From contig QUFC01000001.1 in the NCBI GenBank assembly GCA_003478355.1, positions 1 through 64,000 on the forward strand: a stretch of DNA of 64,000 nt, in the 5' to 3' direction. The DNA is from Lachnospiraceae bacterium AM48-27BH (GTDB lineage: Bacteria; Bacillota; Clostridia; Lachnospirales; Lachnospiraceae). The position numbers were made by a program, and so were the translations under genes. A model generated the notes under the pieces. That model made no database searches. It had not been told where the DNA came from and saw only the letters and a list, made by a program, of their open reading frames with translations. Shown one piece after another: positions 1 through 6,343 of the stretch (its first letter is position 1; each line of letters starts with the position of its first letter).

Positions 1-234
1 AGGACCGGGATGGACTGACCTCTGGTGTATCGGTTGAGTATCAGACTCATGGCCGAGTAGCCAAGTCGGGACGGGATAAACGCTGAAGGCATCTAAGCGT
101 GAAGCCCCCCTCAAGATGAGATATCCCATACGCAAGTAGTAAGACCCCTTGAAGACGACGAGGTAGATAGGGCAGAGGTGGAAGCGCGGTAACGCGTGGA
201 GCTGACTGTCACTAATAGGTCGAGGGCTTGACCA
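1..234 (+). rRNA. 23S ribosomal RNA, 3' end (partial)
   Basis: The first ~234 bases match the conserved 3' terminal domain of bacterial 23S rRNA. They include the sarcin-ricin-proximal region's downstream helices (GATGAGATATCCCATACGCA, AAGACCCCTTGAAGACGACG) and the terminal CGAGGGCTTGACC that pairs with the 5' end of the molecule. The gene runs off the left edge. The exact 3' end is estimated from the usual terminal helix and could shift by a few bases. Confidence 0.95.
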
Positions 235-353
235 AAAGGTTTAGGGAGCGGCGAAATAGACCAAAGGTCTATGAGTGTCGCCGTGATTGTAAGTTGTAAC
301 GGATGAATAGATTTTCAGTGTGTGGTTTTGAGGGTATGTGGAATAATTAGAAA
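235..353 (+). other. rRNA-tRNA spacer without 5S rRNA
   Basis: This spacer follows the 23S end. It contains a nested hairpin (GGCGA 249-253 pairing with TCGCC 279-283, with AGACC/GGTCT inside it), probably a 3' trailer or processing stem. No 5S rRNA sequence is visible here or later in the window, so this operon appears to go straight from 23S to tRNA genes. Confidence 0.6.
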
Positions 354-427
354 CGGGGTGTGGCTCAGCTTGGCTAGAGCGCTGGTTTGGGACCAGGAGG
401 TCGCAGGTTCGAATCCTGTCACCCCGA
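354..427 (+). tRNA. tRNA-Pro (anticodon TGG)
   Basis: A 74-nt cloverleaf can be folded by eye. The acceptor arm is CGGGGTG (354-360) with CACCCCG (420-426) and discriminator A427. The D arm is GGCTCAG...GAGC, the anticodon loop TTTGGGA puts TGG at 388-390, and the T loop is GGTTCGAATCC. The CCA end is not encoded. It is probably co-transcribed with the rRNA operon and lies 9 bases before tRNA-Gly. Confidence 0.96.
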
Positions 428-436
428 TTTGATTAT

Positions 437-509
437 GCGCGAGTGGCTCAGTTGGTGGAGTACAACCTTGCCAAGGTTGGGGTCGCGGGTTCGAGTCCCG
501 TCTCGCGCT
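437..509 (+). tRNA. tRNA-Gly (anticodon GCC), integration target
   Basis: A 73-nt cloverleaf is visible, with acceptor GCGCGAG (437-443) pairing with CTCGCGC (502-508). The anticodon loop is TTGCCAA and the T arm is CGGGTTCGAGTCCCG. Its 3' part (489-511) is duplicated exactly at 6015-6037, so this gene is the attachment site of the integrated element. The insertion leaves the tRNA intact because the element's end restores the same sequence. Confidence 0.97.
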
Positions 510-511
510 CT
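489..511 (+). repeat. attL: 23-bp direct repeat in tRNA-Gly 3' end
   Basis: These 23 bases, covering the T-arm and acceptor 3' half of tRNA-Gly plus two bases, recur identically at 6015-6037. The integrase gene ends 88 bp away and reads towards this site. This is the usual arrangement for a tyrosine-recombinase element integrated into a tRNA 3' end. Confidence 0.93.
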
Positions 512-529
512 GCTCAAAGTAAGAGAGAT

Positions 530-560
530 CCTTGAATTTTCAAGGGTTTTTCTTTTTTTT
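530..560 (+). terminator. Intrinsic terminator just inside the element
   Basis: CCTTGAA (530-536) pairs with TTCAAGG (539-545) and is followed by G and a long T-rich run to 560. It lies 20 bp downstream of tRNA-Gly and belongs to the inserted element. It would replace the native tRNA terminator, which is now 5.5 kb away at 6042-6085. Confidence 0.75.
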
Positions 561-574
561 GCCCTTGTCCGCAA

Positions 575-593
575 TGAAGACAACTTGAAGACA
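575..593 (+). promoter_or_regulatory. Candidate integrase arm-type binding repeats (left)
   Basis: Two tandem TGAAGACA-like units, spaced 11 bp start to start, lie between attL and the integrase stop codon. The same 19-bp arrangement, differing by one base, recurs in the same orientation at 5937-5955 near the other end. Paired repeats inside both ends of a tyrosine-recombinase element are typical arm-type sites. The assignment is inferred from position and symmetry. Confidence 0.65.
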
Positions 594-598
594 GTATT

Positions 599-1771
599 TT
601 ATAATGCTTGTGCCACGATATTATATGTTTCTTCCTCTGTAAGAGGGTTATAAATATATCCCAATGTTGTTTCAGCATTCGAATGTCCCAAAAATTCTCG
701 GATGGCATCCAACGGGACACCGCCTGCATTGAGTCGGCTAGCTACAGTTTTTCTGATTTTGTGCGTTCGTTTTACACTTATACCCAAATCTTTACACGCT
801 TTTTCTAAAGCATATGTGATTTGACGAGAGGTAAGACGTTCCCCATCTCGTGTAAAAATAAACCCCGAAAAATTTATTACAGAATTATTGGTTCGTACAC
901 GCTTAAGAATAGAAATTGCTGCTGGAACTAACGGAATAATGCGATCCGTATGCGTTTTGGTATGATTTACGACTGCACATATATGTTGCCAACCGTCTGG
1001 CGTTTTTTGGGATTTTTTGATTTCCTCACATTTGATATGTAGATATTTCATATCAATTACGTCACACCAACGAAGTGCAGACAACTCACCAACTCGGAGC
1101 CCTAAATACATATCTAGCATGAGCGACATCCACACAAGATCTTTAGATGAGATGTAGCTACTCTCAAAATAGCAGAGAAGTGAATTAAAATCATCCGTTT
1201 GGAAAGTTTCGGTTTTCCCTGTCTTTTTCACAATTTGCCGAAACTTTGTCGTGATCTTAATTTCTTTCATTGGATTTGTACTTATATATCCTTTATCATA
1301 CGAAAAAGCAAAGATACCGCTTAGAATGGTTTTAACATTCTGCCATTCTTTACTACTCATAGAGTTTTTCTTAATGAGCAGGTTACACTGCTTCTGTAAT
1401 TCTAACTTATCAAAGGTTTTTAGTTTCTTAGAACTCCATTCTTTAAAATACTTATTCCAGTGTTGTTCGTGGCGCCGGATCGTATTGGGACTATCAGTAA
1501 TAGTTGCTTTGTACTCGATCCACTCCGCAAAAATATGTCCAAGTGTCAATGAATCATACGAAACACCATTGAAGTAGAAATTAAATAATTTATCCATGAG
1601 ACCATCATAAGATGCATCACGGATAACTTTTCGTTTCCCACCTTCTGGTTTGACGTAAGTTTGCCAACGATCTTTTTCATTTTTGGGAGGTGTAATCGTG
1701 TAGTGGTGTAAATCTAATATTCGTTTTTCTATATTCATCCTTTGTATAGAGGTTTTACCATCACTCATCAT
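599..1771 (-). CDS. int: Tyrosine recombinase / integrase of the tRNA-Gly element
   Basis: This is a site-specific tyrosine recombinase of the Tn916/ICE integrase type, about 390 residues. It has an N-terminal AP2-like/SAM-like DNA-binding half followed by a catalytic domain. Visible catalytic signatures are the first Arg in LGLRVGELSALRW, the beta-strand Lys region HTKTHTDRIIPL, the HKIR box (HxxR), LGHSNAETTLGYIY with the second His, and the nucleophilic Tyr. I place the start at the ATG at 1771 because AGGAGG sits 9 bases upstream; a TTG at 1801 would overlap the end of rep. The gene ends 88 bp from attL and should excise and integrate the element. Length and motifs look intact. Its last 20 codons closely resemble the remnant at 6237-6320, which marks a second, related integration. 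Confidence 0.93.
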   Translation of the reverse strand: MMSDGKTSIQRMNIEKRILDLHHYTITPPKNEKDRWQTYVKPEGGKRKVIRDASYDGLMDKLFNFYFNGVSYDSLTLGHIFAEWIEYKATITDSPNTIRRHEQHWNKYFKEWSSKKLKTFDKLELQKQCNLLIKKNSMSSKEWQNVKTILSGIFAFSYDKGYISTNPMKEIKITTKFRQIVKKTGKTETFQTDDFNSLLCYFESSYISSKDLVWMSLMLDMYLGLRVGELSALRWCDVIDMKYLHIKCEEIKKSQKTPDGWQHICAVVNHTKTHTDRIIPLVPAAISILKRVRTNNSVINFSGFIFTRDGERLTSRQITYALEKACKDLGISVKRTHKIRKTVASRLNAGGVPLDAIREFLGHSNAETTLGYIYNPLTEEETYNIVAQAL

Positions 1772-1790
1772 ATCATAAAACCTCCTTTTT

Positions 1791-3215
1791 TCAATCTGCA
1801 ATATTGAAAAGATTCCGAATATGTGCTTCTTCTTCCAGGGTAAGTTCTACCGGGGTAAGATCTTCTGGAATCGTTGGAAGTTCTACCTCTGCTCCAAATC
1901 CAGAAATCAGAGTATATATATCATCTGAAAAAGATCCACAATCAATACGATCAACGATTTCCCGATATTTATTTTTTATAGGTTGTACCATTTTATTTTC
2001 TACATCTCGGATTATATCTGTTTTTGATCCACAAACGGAATATAAACGAGGGAGAGAACCCGTATAACGCCTTTTGGTATAGGATTGATAAGAACCAGCA
2101 TTTTCCGAAAATCCATCATTAATCCACAAATCATAATAGTCAGAATGAATATCAATAATAAACGGGAATCGTCTGTAGGCTTGAGATTTATCCTCAACCA
2201 TATGACGTTCTCCCATACGATCCGTGTATTCCCCAGATAATCCATCTAAAAAGTGGATAGGATCTTCAACAGAATTAACAATGTTTATTTCATTACATAG
2301 ATTGACAGAACCGTATTTAATATTCTGTCTATGTTTATCTGGATGTGGGTCAAATACACTAAAAACATTGCCACGACCATTTAACTCTTGTAATAGATCG
2401 TAGGAACGACGATCACTCCAAATGATTACCGACTGTCCATCGTAACCTTCAAAACATGCCCCTTTTGATCCTACAATATAAAAAATATCATTATCAGTTT
2501 TCAAATTTGGGTAAAGTGATCGAGCAATAGCCTTGGACATTAAACCCTTACCCATTCCACCGGAACCAGAAATAAAAAAATTTAAGCGAGTTTTAGGGGG
2601 ATTAAGTTCAGAAATATATGCAATTCTTAGCTTTTGCAACTTTTCGAGATCCTGCATATACAACAACTTGTCATCCTCTTTGCATTGTCGTAGAGTTTTT
2701 CCAGTATATAAAACATCATATCTCATTTGATCTCGTGGGCTTAAATCAGTTCCATACTTTTCAAGGTCTTTTCTCCTCTTTGTAAGCAAAGAACGATAAT
2801 CAAAATTAGAATGAACCTCTTCATCAGAATAAAGATGTTTTCCAAGTTTCTGCTGAGTTGGATGTTCATGTGTTAAGTATTCAATACAATCTATATACTT
2901 ATCACGTCCCTTACCCTTAGGAATATCGATAAAATTGGGGGCAATTCCGAACCATTTAGCAATCGTGTCAATCTCTAATCGTTGAGAGCATTGTAAAACG
3001 ATATGCCAATGCGGTGGTTTTAAATCCCCAGATTTGTGATCAGGATCATCCATTTCATCAGCGTCCATATAAACATCTTTATCATGTAAAATGTAACCGT
3101 ATTTTAAAATAGATTTGTGATCCAGAGCATTCAAAATCTGTTCTTCTGTAAGTAATATTTCTCCTGTTTTCGGATGTCGTTTATATTGCATAATATTAAA
3201 AATCCGTGCTTTCAT
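1791..3215 (-). CDS. rep: HUH-endonuclease/helicase replication initiator (Rep)
   Basis: A 474-residue rolling-circle-type initiator. The N-terminal ~150 residues contain the HUH metal motif (PPHWHIVLQ, ~residues 87-95) and a candidate nucleophilic Tyr in YIDCIEYLTHE, as in the Rep_2 plasmid family. A P-loop module follows at ~residue 215 (GSGGMGKGLMSKAIARSL) with a Walker-B-like SVIIWSDRR segment, resembling superfamily 3 helicases. The Walker A has Gly where Ser/Thr is usual after GK; this may be a trait of the family or a weakened site. The stop codon region abuts int (20 bp before its chosen start), so the two are probably one transcription unit. AGGAG lies ten bases before the ATG. It likely replicates the excised circle during mobilization. 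A candidate origin lies just upstream at 3255-3369. Confidence 0.88.
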   Translation of the reverse strand: MKARIFNIMQYKRHPKTGEILLTEEQILNALDHKSILKYGYILHDKDVYMDADEMDDPDHKSGDLKPPHWHIVLQCSQRLEIDTIAKWFGIAPNFIDIPKGKGRDKYIDCIEYLTHEHPTQQKLGKHLYSDEEVHSNFDYRSLLTKRRKDLEKYGTDLSPRDQMRYDVLYTGKTLRQCKEDDKLLYMQDLEKLQKLRIAYISELNPPKTRLNFFISGSGGMGKGLMSKAIARSLYPNLKTDNDIFYIVGSKGACFEGYDGQSVIIWSDRRSYDLLQELNGRGNVFSVFDPHPDKHRQNIKYGSVNLCNEINIVNSVEDPIHFLDGLSGEYTDRMGERHMVEDKSQAYRRFPFIIDIHSDYYDLWINDGFSENAGSYQSYTKRRYTGSLPRLYSVCGSKTDIIRDVENKMVQPIKNKYREIVDRIDCGSFSDDIYTLISGFGAEVELPTIPEDLTPVELTLEEEAHIRNLFNIAD

Positions 3216-3254
3216 TATTTGTTTCTCCTCTTTTTATCTATAAAAATATTTTTT

Positions 3255-3369
3255 TATCCACTTTATCCACTTTGATTTTCGGACGATGCACAAGCCCAGA
3301 GATCGTCCGAAAGTACTATTTACAATGGATTTCTTCAGCTTTTGTATTTTTATATCCACTTTATCCACT
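3255..3369. other. Candidate double-strand origin of the element
   Basis: Just upstream of rep, the 17-bp unit TATCCACTTTATCCACT occurs twice as a direct repeat (3255-3271 and 3353-3369). Between the copies is a perfect 11-bp inverted repeat (3277-3287 with 3302-3312, 14-base loop). Direct repeats next to a hairpin ahead of an HUH initiator gene match rolling-circle origins, where Rep binds the repeats and nicks in the loop. The hairpin has no strong T-run, so a terminator is less likely. Role inferred. Confidence 0.5.
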
Positions 3370-3441
3370 AAATTTTATTGGATAAAAAACATTTCCAAGA
3401 GGAGTTATTAAATGGTTGCTTGTGCCTTTAATTTCTTTCAT
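3361..3441 (-). CDS. Putative 26-residue small protein
   Basis: A short reading frame starting MKEIKGTSNHLI with a very good ribosome site: GGAGG sits eight bases before the ATG at 3441. It has 26 codons and ends inside the second origin direct repeat. It lies between mobV and rep and reads towards rep, where rolling-circle replicons often keep a copy-control peptide or RNA. No family is recognised. The strong ribosome site is the only support, so it could be chance. Confidence 0.35.
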   Translation of the reverse strand: MKEIKGTSNHLITPLGNVFYPIKFSG

Positions 3442-3568
3442 AAGAAAAACCTCCATATTTTTTTGTTTCTGCTTGTAATATGGAAAATACAAAAAACAAA
3501 ATTTGATTTTGGAGGTTTTTAAGAATGTTATTTTTCACAAAATTTCCACTACATTTTTGTTTATATTG
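3442..3568. other. AT-rich intergenic region with inverted repeat
   Basis: Between the small ORF and the relaxase, the sequence AAAAACCTCCA (3445-3455) faces its exact complement TGGAGGTTTTT (3510-3520) across 54 bases. Each arm contains a GGAGG-like ribosome site, one for each strand. The plus-strand one would serve only a 20-codon frame, which I do not call. It may act in replication control or simply pair two ribosome sites. Confidence 0.4.
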
Positions 3569-4245
3569 CTATCGAGTTAATTCTTCTTGATACTTACCAA
3601 TATTTTGTAATTTTTTACGATTAAAACGATCATGTTCATAATCCTCTTTTTCCTTTTGTATGCGCTTTTTAGCGTTATATTTTCGGTGATCGCTATGATA
3701 TATTTTAGTTTCACGTTCGTAATATCTTATACCACGTTCTAATCCGTGGGAAAGCATTGCTTTTCCATAACTATCTTGTAATCGTGAAAGATGGGAACGT
3801 GTCCCTGTGTAATGCTTGGAGTTAAGTTTTCCTCGGTCATCAACTGGAACTACTACGGCATGAATATGTGGAGTTGTTTCATCCAAATGTATTTCAATAG
3901 TGAGTACATTAGATTCTCCTCCAAAATTTTCAGAAAGCCAACAAACGTTATCTTCAACCCAACTGGCGAAATTAAGTTTGTTGAGGGCATTGGGAGAAAA
4001 TGACAGAACAATCTCATAAGCCAACACGGCATTCTTACGAATCTTTTGCGATCCAACACGCTGTTTCCAACGATCAGCAAGAGACTGATCTGCACCATAA
4101 CATGGAGGGCGGAGCGTGTAATTCTCACAACTCAAGTCCGGGTGTGATCGATGGGGAAGTTCATCACGGTAGTTGTCATGATGTTCAATCCCAGACAGTC
4201 CGGACACGGACTTAATTTTTTCAATCGCATGACTGCATAATTCAT
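3569..4245 (-). CDS. mobV: MobV-family relaxase (Mob_Pre), apparent -1 frameshift
   Basis: The product is a compact Pre/Mob relaxase of about 225 residues. Its hallmark is HLDETTPHIHAVVVP, the MobV HxDExTPHxH metal-binding motif, in the middle of the protein. An N-terminal GIEHHDNYRDE segment matches the family's first motif. The main frame opens only at a GTG (4207). An ATG at 4245 with AGGAG ten bases upstream starts MNYAVMRLKK, the typical family N-terminus, in another frame. The two frames join if one base is re-read at the A6 run (4216-4221). That could be a sequencing loss of one A, a true mutation, or -1 ribosomal slippage. The relaxase would nick the candidate oriT upstream (4290-4321) and lead single-strand transfer using a helper element's conjugation machinery, since no coupling or secretion genes are present. 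Confidence 0.85.
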
Positions 4246-4289
4246 AACCGTATCACTCCTTCCGATTATCCTGTTACCACCTGTTGGAT

Positions 4290-4321
4290 CTTACTCACTA
4301 CACTTTTGACTCGGCAAAAGT
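4290..4321 (-). other. Candidate oriT of the MobV relaxase
   Basis: On the minus strand, a 7-bp stem (ACTTTTG/CAAAAGT, 4302-4321, six-base loop) is followed directly by TGTAGTGAGTAAG. The layout, hairpin then TAGTGxG with the nick expected after the G, closely resembles the pMV158-type oriT (TAGTGTG/TTA). It lies about 50 bp upstream of mobV, as usual for this family. The nick position is inferred from that analogy. Confidence 0.6.
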
Positions 4322-4381
4322 CGTTCGCCCTGCGGGGCATTGGTACGCCAACAGGCGGCAACAGAACAGTAATAAATATAA

Positions 4382-4415
4382 AGCCTGGGAGATCCCCTTG
4401 GAACGCTCCTAGGCT
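4382..4415 (-). terminator. Intrinsic terminator below the 89-residue gene
   Basis: A ten-bp stem (4382-4391 with 4406-4415, one G-T pair) is followed on the minus strand by a T-rich TTTATATTTATT tract. It would end the transcript coming from 4459-5141 before oriT and mobV. Confidence 0.7.
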
Positions 4416-4458
4416 TTTGAGGTAAAGCTAAAATACCCAATATATCGTTTATAGCTAG

Positions 4459-4728
4459 TTAATCTTCGGTCTGAAATCCCGTTACAGAATGATATACTGG
4501 GTGCGTAAAAAACTTCACATTCTTTCCAACTAAAAGATTTACCTCACCATCATTTGTACAATCAATCCCAGATTCCATACAAACCTTCTGTGAAACATAG
4601 GTTTTATCTGTTAATACACCAACTGCATGAACGTCCTCATATGTATAGTGAATTTCCATTCCTACAACTGGACGGTTCGTTTTTTTTGATACATAATTGA
4701 TGGTTTTGATTCCAATAATTTTTGTCAT
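4459..4728 (-). CDS. Small conserved element protein, possible ssDNA-binding protein
   Basis: An 89-residue protein beginning MTKIIGIKTINYVSKKTNRP. It is beta-rich, lacks membrane segments and ends in an acidic QTED tail. It sits upstream of the relaxase in an element that passes through single-stranded DNA. Its size and the KIIGIKxINY...KTxxPVxGxEI opening resemble small phage/plasmid single-strand-binding proteins of the gene V type, but I recognise this only weakly. A good ribosome site (AGGAGAGAAAAAGCA) precedes the ATG, and a terminator follows at 4382-4415. Function otherwise unknown. Confidence 0.6.
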   Translation of the reverse strand: MTKIIGIKTINYVSKKTNRPVVGMEIHYTYEDVHAVGVLTDKTYVSQKVCMESGIDCTNDGEVNLLVGKNVKFFTHPVYHSVTGFQTED

Positions 4729-4757
4729 TGCTTTTTCTCTCCTTCTAATTTTATGTT

Positions 4758-5141
4758 TTAACGTGTGAAATCATCCCGGACAAATGTGGATTTATGTTTC
4801 TGATTCATATCTCTTGAATAGGATGGGGGATGCTTACGATCAAGCTCCTGGAGTTCTTTTTGGATCATACGTTGTTGATAGATGGCATGAGCATCTCCCG
4901 GATGAATTTCTTCTCCGTCTTCTTCGGTTAAAATTGTCCAATCTCGAAAATCATCGAGTGGAATACCTGGAAATTCATACTGATCAAAAATGTCAGTGTA
5001 TTTGTTTACAGTTTTTGCAAAGATCCATCCAAGAAAAATTCGATTTCCCGGAATCCGGAACGAGAGTTTGTATTCATCCCGGATGGGATCATACTTCCGG
5101 TAAAGTTTTCCACCATTAAGATCTGACGTTGTTAAGAGCAT
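4758..5141 (-). CDS. Hypothetical element protein (127 residues)
   Basis: A soluble, charged protein of about 127 residues opening MLLTTSDLNGGKLYRKYDPI. I chose the ATG at 5141 because AAGGAGGG lies eleven bases upstream; the in-frame GTG four codons earlier sits against the ribosome site. No family is recognised. The C-terminal third is rich in Lys, Arg, Asp and Gln. It is 29 bp upstream of the 89-residue gene and very likely in the same transcript, so an accessory role in replication, transfer or control is likely. Confidence 0.6.
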   Translation of the reverse strand: MLLTTSDLNGGKLYRKYDPIRDEYKLSFRIPGNRIFLGWIFAKTVNKYTDIFDQYEFPGIPLDDFRDWTILTEEDGEEIHPGDAHAIYQQRMIQKELQELDRKHPPSYSRDMNQKHKSTFVRDDFTR

Positions 5142-5232
5142 AATACTGATCACCCTCCTTGTTTTGCCCTACTTATAATATGGTAAATGGAAAACTCGAA
5201 AATCGCATTTTTGAGAGCTTTTTATAATTTTA

Positions 5233-5267
5233 TTAAAAAAAATAAACCTCCCAATCATTCGGAGGTT
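5233..5267 (-). terminator. Intrinsic terminator overlapping the end of 5255-5587
   Basis: AACCTCC (5245-5251) pairs with GGAGGTT (5261-5267). On the minus strand a T8-containing tract follows. The stem overlaps the last codons of the membrane-anchored gene, so that gene is likely monocistronic. Confidence 0.75.
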
Positions 5268-5587
5268 CGTTTTTGATAATATCTCGATGAAAATGAGTTG
5301 AATTCATCTAAATTTTTTTTAGAATCATATAAATAGAGCGTTAATTCATCTGGTTCGTCATTCATTAAAATAAATTGATTATAAATTCTTTCATAGAGTT
5401 CTTCAAGCTCAACATCTCTTTCGTTCACAAGAACATGAGATATGCTAGTTACATATCCACCATTCGAGCAGGTAAGACCTCCACGGAACTCAAATTCACG
5501 ATATCTAGGTTTTTTACTATTGAAAACACTAAAAAGAAGCCCAAAAATAAAGACTGTCACAAGAAATTTAAAAATCATTTTTTTCAT
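5255..5587 (-). CDS. Small membrane-anchored or secreted element protein
   Basis: A 110-residue protein. It starts at the ATG at 5587 (MKKMIFKFLVTVFIFGLLFS), with GAGGTGAG four bases upstream; an upstream in-frame Met lacks a ribosome site. Residues ~4-22 form one hydrophobic helix. Basic residues before it point to an exported or membrane-anchored protein with the C-terminal ~80 residues outside. That part is acidic and aromatic, with two Cys-free strands and one Cys (TCSNGG). There is no lipobox. No family is recognised. On mobilizable elements such proteins can be entry-exclusion or surface proteins, but that is a guess. It has its own terminator. Confidence 0.6.
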   Translation of the reverse strand: MKKMIFKFLVTVFIFGLLFSVFNSKKPRYREFEFRGGLTCSNGGYVTSISHVLVNERDVELEELYERIYNQFILMNDEPDELTLYLYDSKKNLDEFNSFSSRYYQKRTSE

Positions 5588-5683
5588 ATTGCTCACCTCA
5601 ACTTGATTATAATACATTCCCATATCTTTGGGAATATTAAATCATATCTTATACCATTAAACTGAACTCAGCGAGGTGGGCGT

Positions 5684-5884
5684 ATGATAACTTTTGAGCC
5701 GTTGTGGGAGACTTTAAAGAATAAAAAGATAACTCAGTACGATTTAATAACGAAATACAACATGAGTCGTGGAACCCTTGATAATCTGAAACACAATCGA
5801 AGTATTACGTTAACAACACTAAATGACCTATGTGAAATGTTTGATTGTGATATTTGTGACATAATAAAATATACTAAAAGTTAA
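5684..5884 (+). CDS. Small Cro/CI-type HTH regulator of the element
   Basis: A 66-residue protein that is essentially one helix-turn-helix domain of the XRE/YozG type: KITQYDLITKYNMSRGTLDNL then a short scaffold NRSITLTTLNDLCEMFDCD, typical of small Cro-like regulators. GAGGTGGG lies 2-3 bases before the ATG. It is the only plus-strand gene of the element and is divergent from the rest. It probably binds in the 5590-5680 region to control excision, replication or transfer genes. A terminator follows at once. Confidence 0.85.
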   Translation: MITFEPLWETLKNKKITQYDLITKYNMSRGTLDNLKHNRSITLTTLNDLCEMFDCDICDIIKYTKS

Positions 5885-5922
5885 AGATCTCTAAATCCGG
5901 AATGGATTTATAGATCTTTTTT
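5883..5922 (+). terminator. Intrinsic terminator of the HTH gene
   Basis: AAAGATCTxTAAATCC (5883-5898) pairs with GGATTTAxAGATCTTT (5904-5919) around a short loop and runs into T6 on the plus strand. The near-perfect symmetry would allow it to work in both directions. Confidence 0.85.
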
Positions 5923-5936
5923 ATATGGAGAATACA

Positions 5937-5955
5937 TGAAGACAAATTGAAGACA
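5937..5955 (+). promoter_or_regulatory. Candidate integrase arm-type binding repeats (right)
   Basis: This is the 19-bp paired TGAAGACA motif also found at 575-593 (one base different). It lies 60 bp inside the right attachment site. It is followed by GGGCGG, whereas the left copy is preceded by GCCCTTGTCCGC; the two flanks are partly complementary. Confidence 0.65.
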
Positions 5956-6014
5956 AGGGCGGTGGTAAAACCTCTTTTCTCCTTAGTTTACTAAGAAAAA
6001 CCAATGCGTAGAAA

Positions 6015-6037
6015 GTTCGAGTCCCGTCTCGCGCTCT
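6015..6037 (+). repeat. attR: second copy of the 23-bp tRNA-Gly repeat
   Basis: Identical to 489-511. Here the tRNA fragment lacks its 5' part, so it is not a gene. It is followed at 6042 by a strong terminator. The element between the two copies is 5.5 kb long. Confidence 0.93.
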
Positions 6038-6041
6038 CAAG

Positions 6042-6085
6042 AATAAGAAAAAGGATATCTGGAGATGGATATCCTTTTTCTTATT
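6042..6085 (+). terminator. Strong intrinsic terminator after attR
   Basis: A perfect 18-bp stem (6042-6059 with 6068-6085) has AAGAAAAAGG on one side and CCTTTTTCTT on the other, so it can work in both directions. It follows the attR tRNA end by 4 bases. It is either the original tRNA-Gly terminator or the left-end terminator of the older element remnant. Confidence 0.85.
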
Positions 6086-6185
6086 GTTCAAGCCCTGTCG
6101 GGCTCGAGGTCTACGCTCCGCTTTGCAACGACCGAAGCGCTCTTTTTATTTGCTGTGAAAGCCTTGATTTTGTGTCTGTATTTTC

Positions 6186-6204
6186 TGTAGACAGTTTGTA
6201 GGCA
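6186..6204 (+). promoter_or_regulatory. Degenerate arm-type repeats of an older element
   Basis: TGTAGACAGTTTGTAGGCA has the same spacing as the paired TGAAGACA repeats at 575-593 and 5937-5955 and about 14 of 19 bases in common. It lies between a terminator and an integrase 3' end, in the same order as at the left end of the intact element. Confidence 0.45.
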
Positions 6205-6236
6205 CCTGCCTGCAACTTCTATAAGTCTTATGATTT

Positions 6237-6320
6237 TCATAAAGCATGGCTGATTAAGTCATAGGTTTCTGCTTCCGTCAGTGGATTATAAATATTTTGT
6301 CTTGTATTTTTTAAGGTAAG
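6237..6320 (-). pseudogene. Remnant of a second integrase gene (C-terminus)
   Basis: Read on the minus strand, this stretch encodes NIYNPLTEAETYDLISHAL then a stop at 6237. That is clearly related to the end of the intact integrase (YIYNPLTEEETYNIVAQAL). Only about 20-26 codons remain. The catalytic domain is missing upstream, where the broken XRE gene begins. The remnant shows that another element with a related integrase once occupied the same tRNA-Gly site next to the present one. Confidence 0.8.
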
Positions 6321-6343
6321 TAGCAATGATAGATAGTGAAAGC

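Noticed and set aside
3525..3590. 20-codon plus-strand frame after GGAGG near 3511
   Set aside because: It overlaps the end of mobV antisense, is very short, and its ribosome site is explained as an arm of the inverted repeat 3445-3520.
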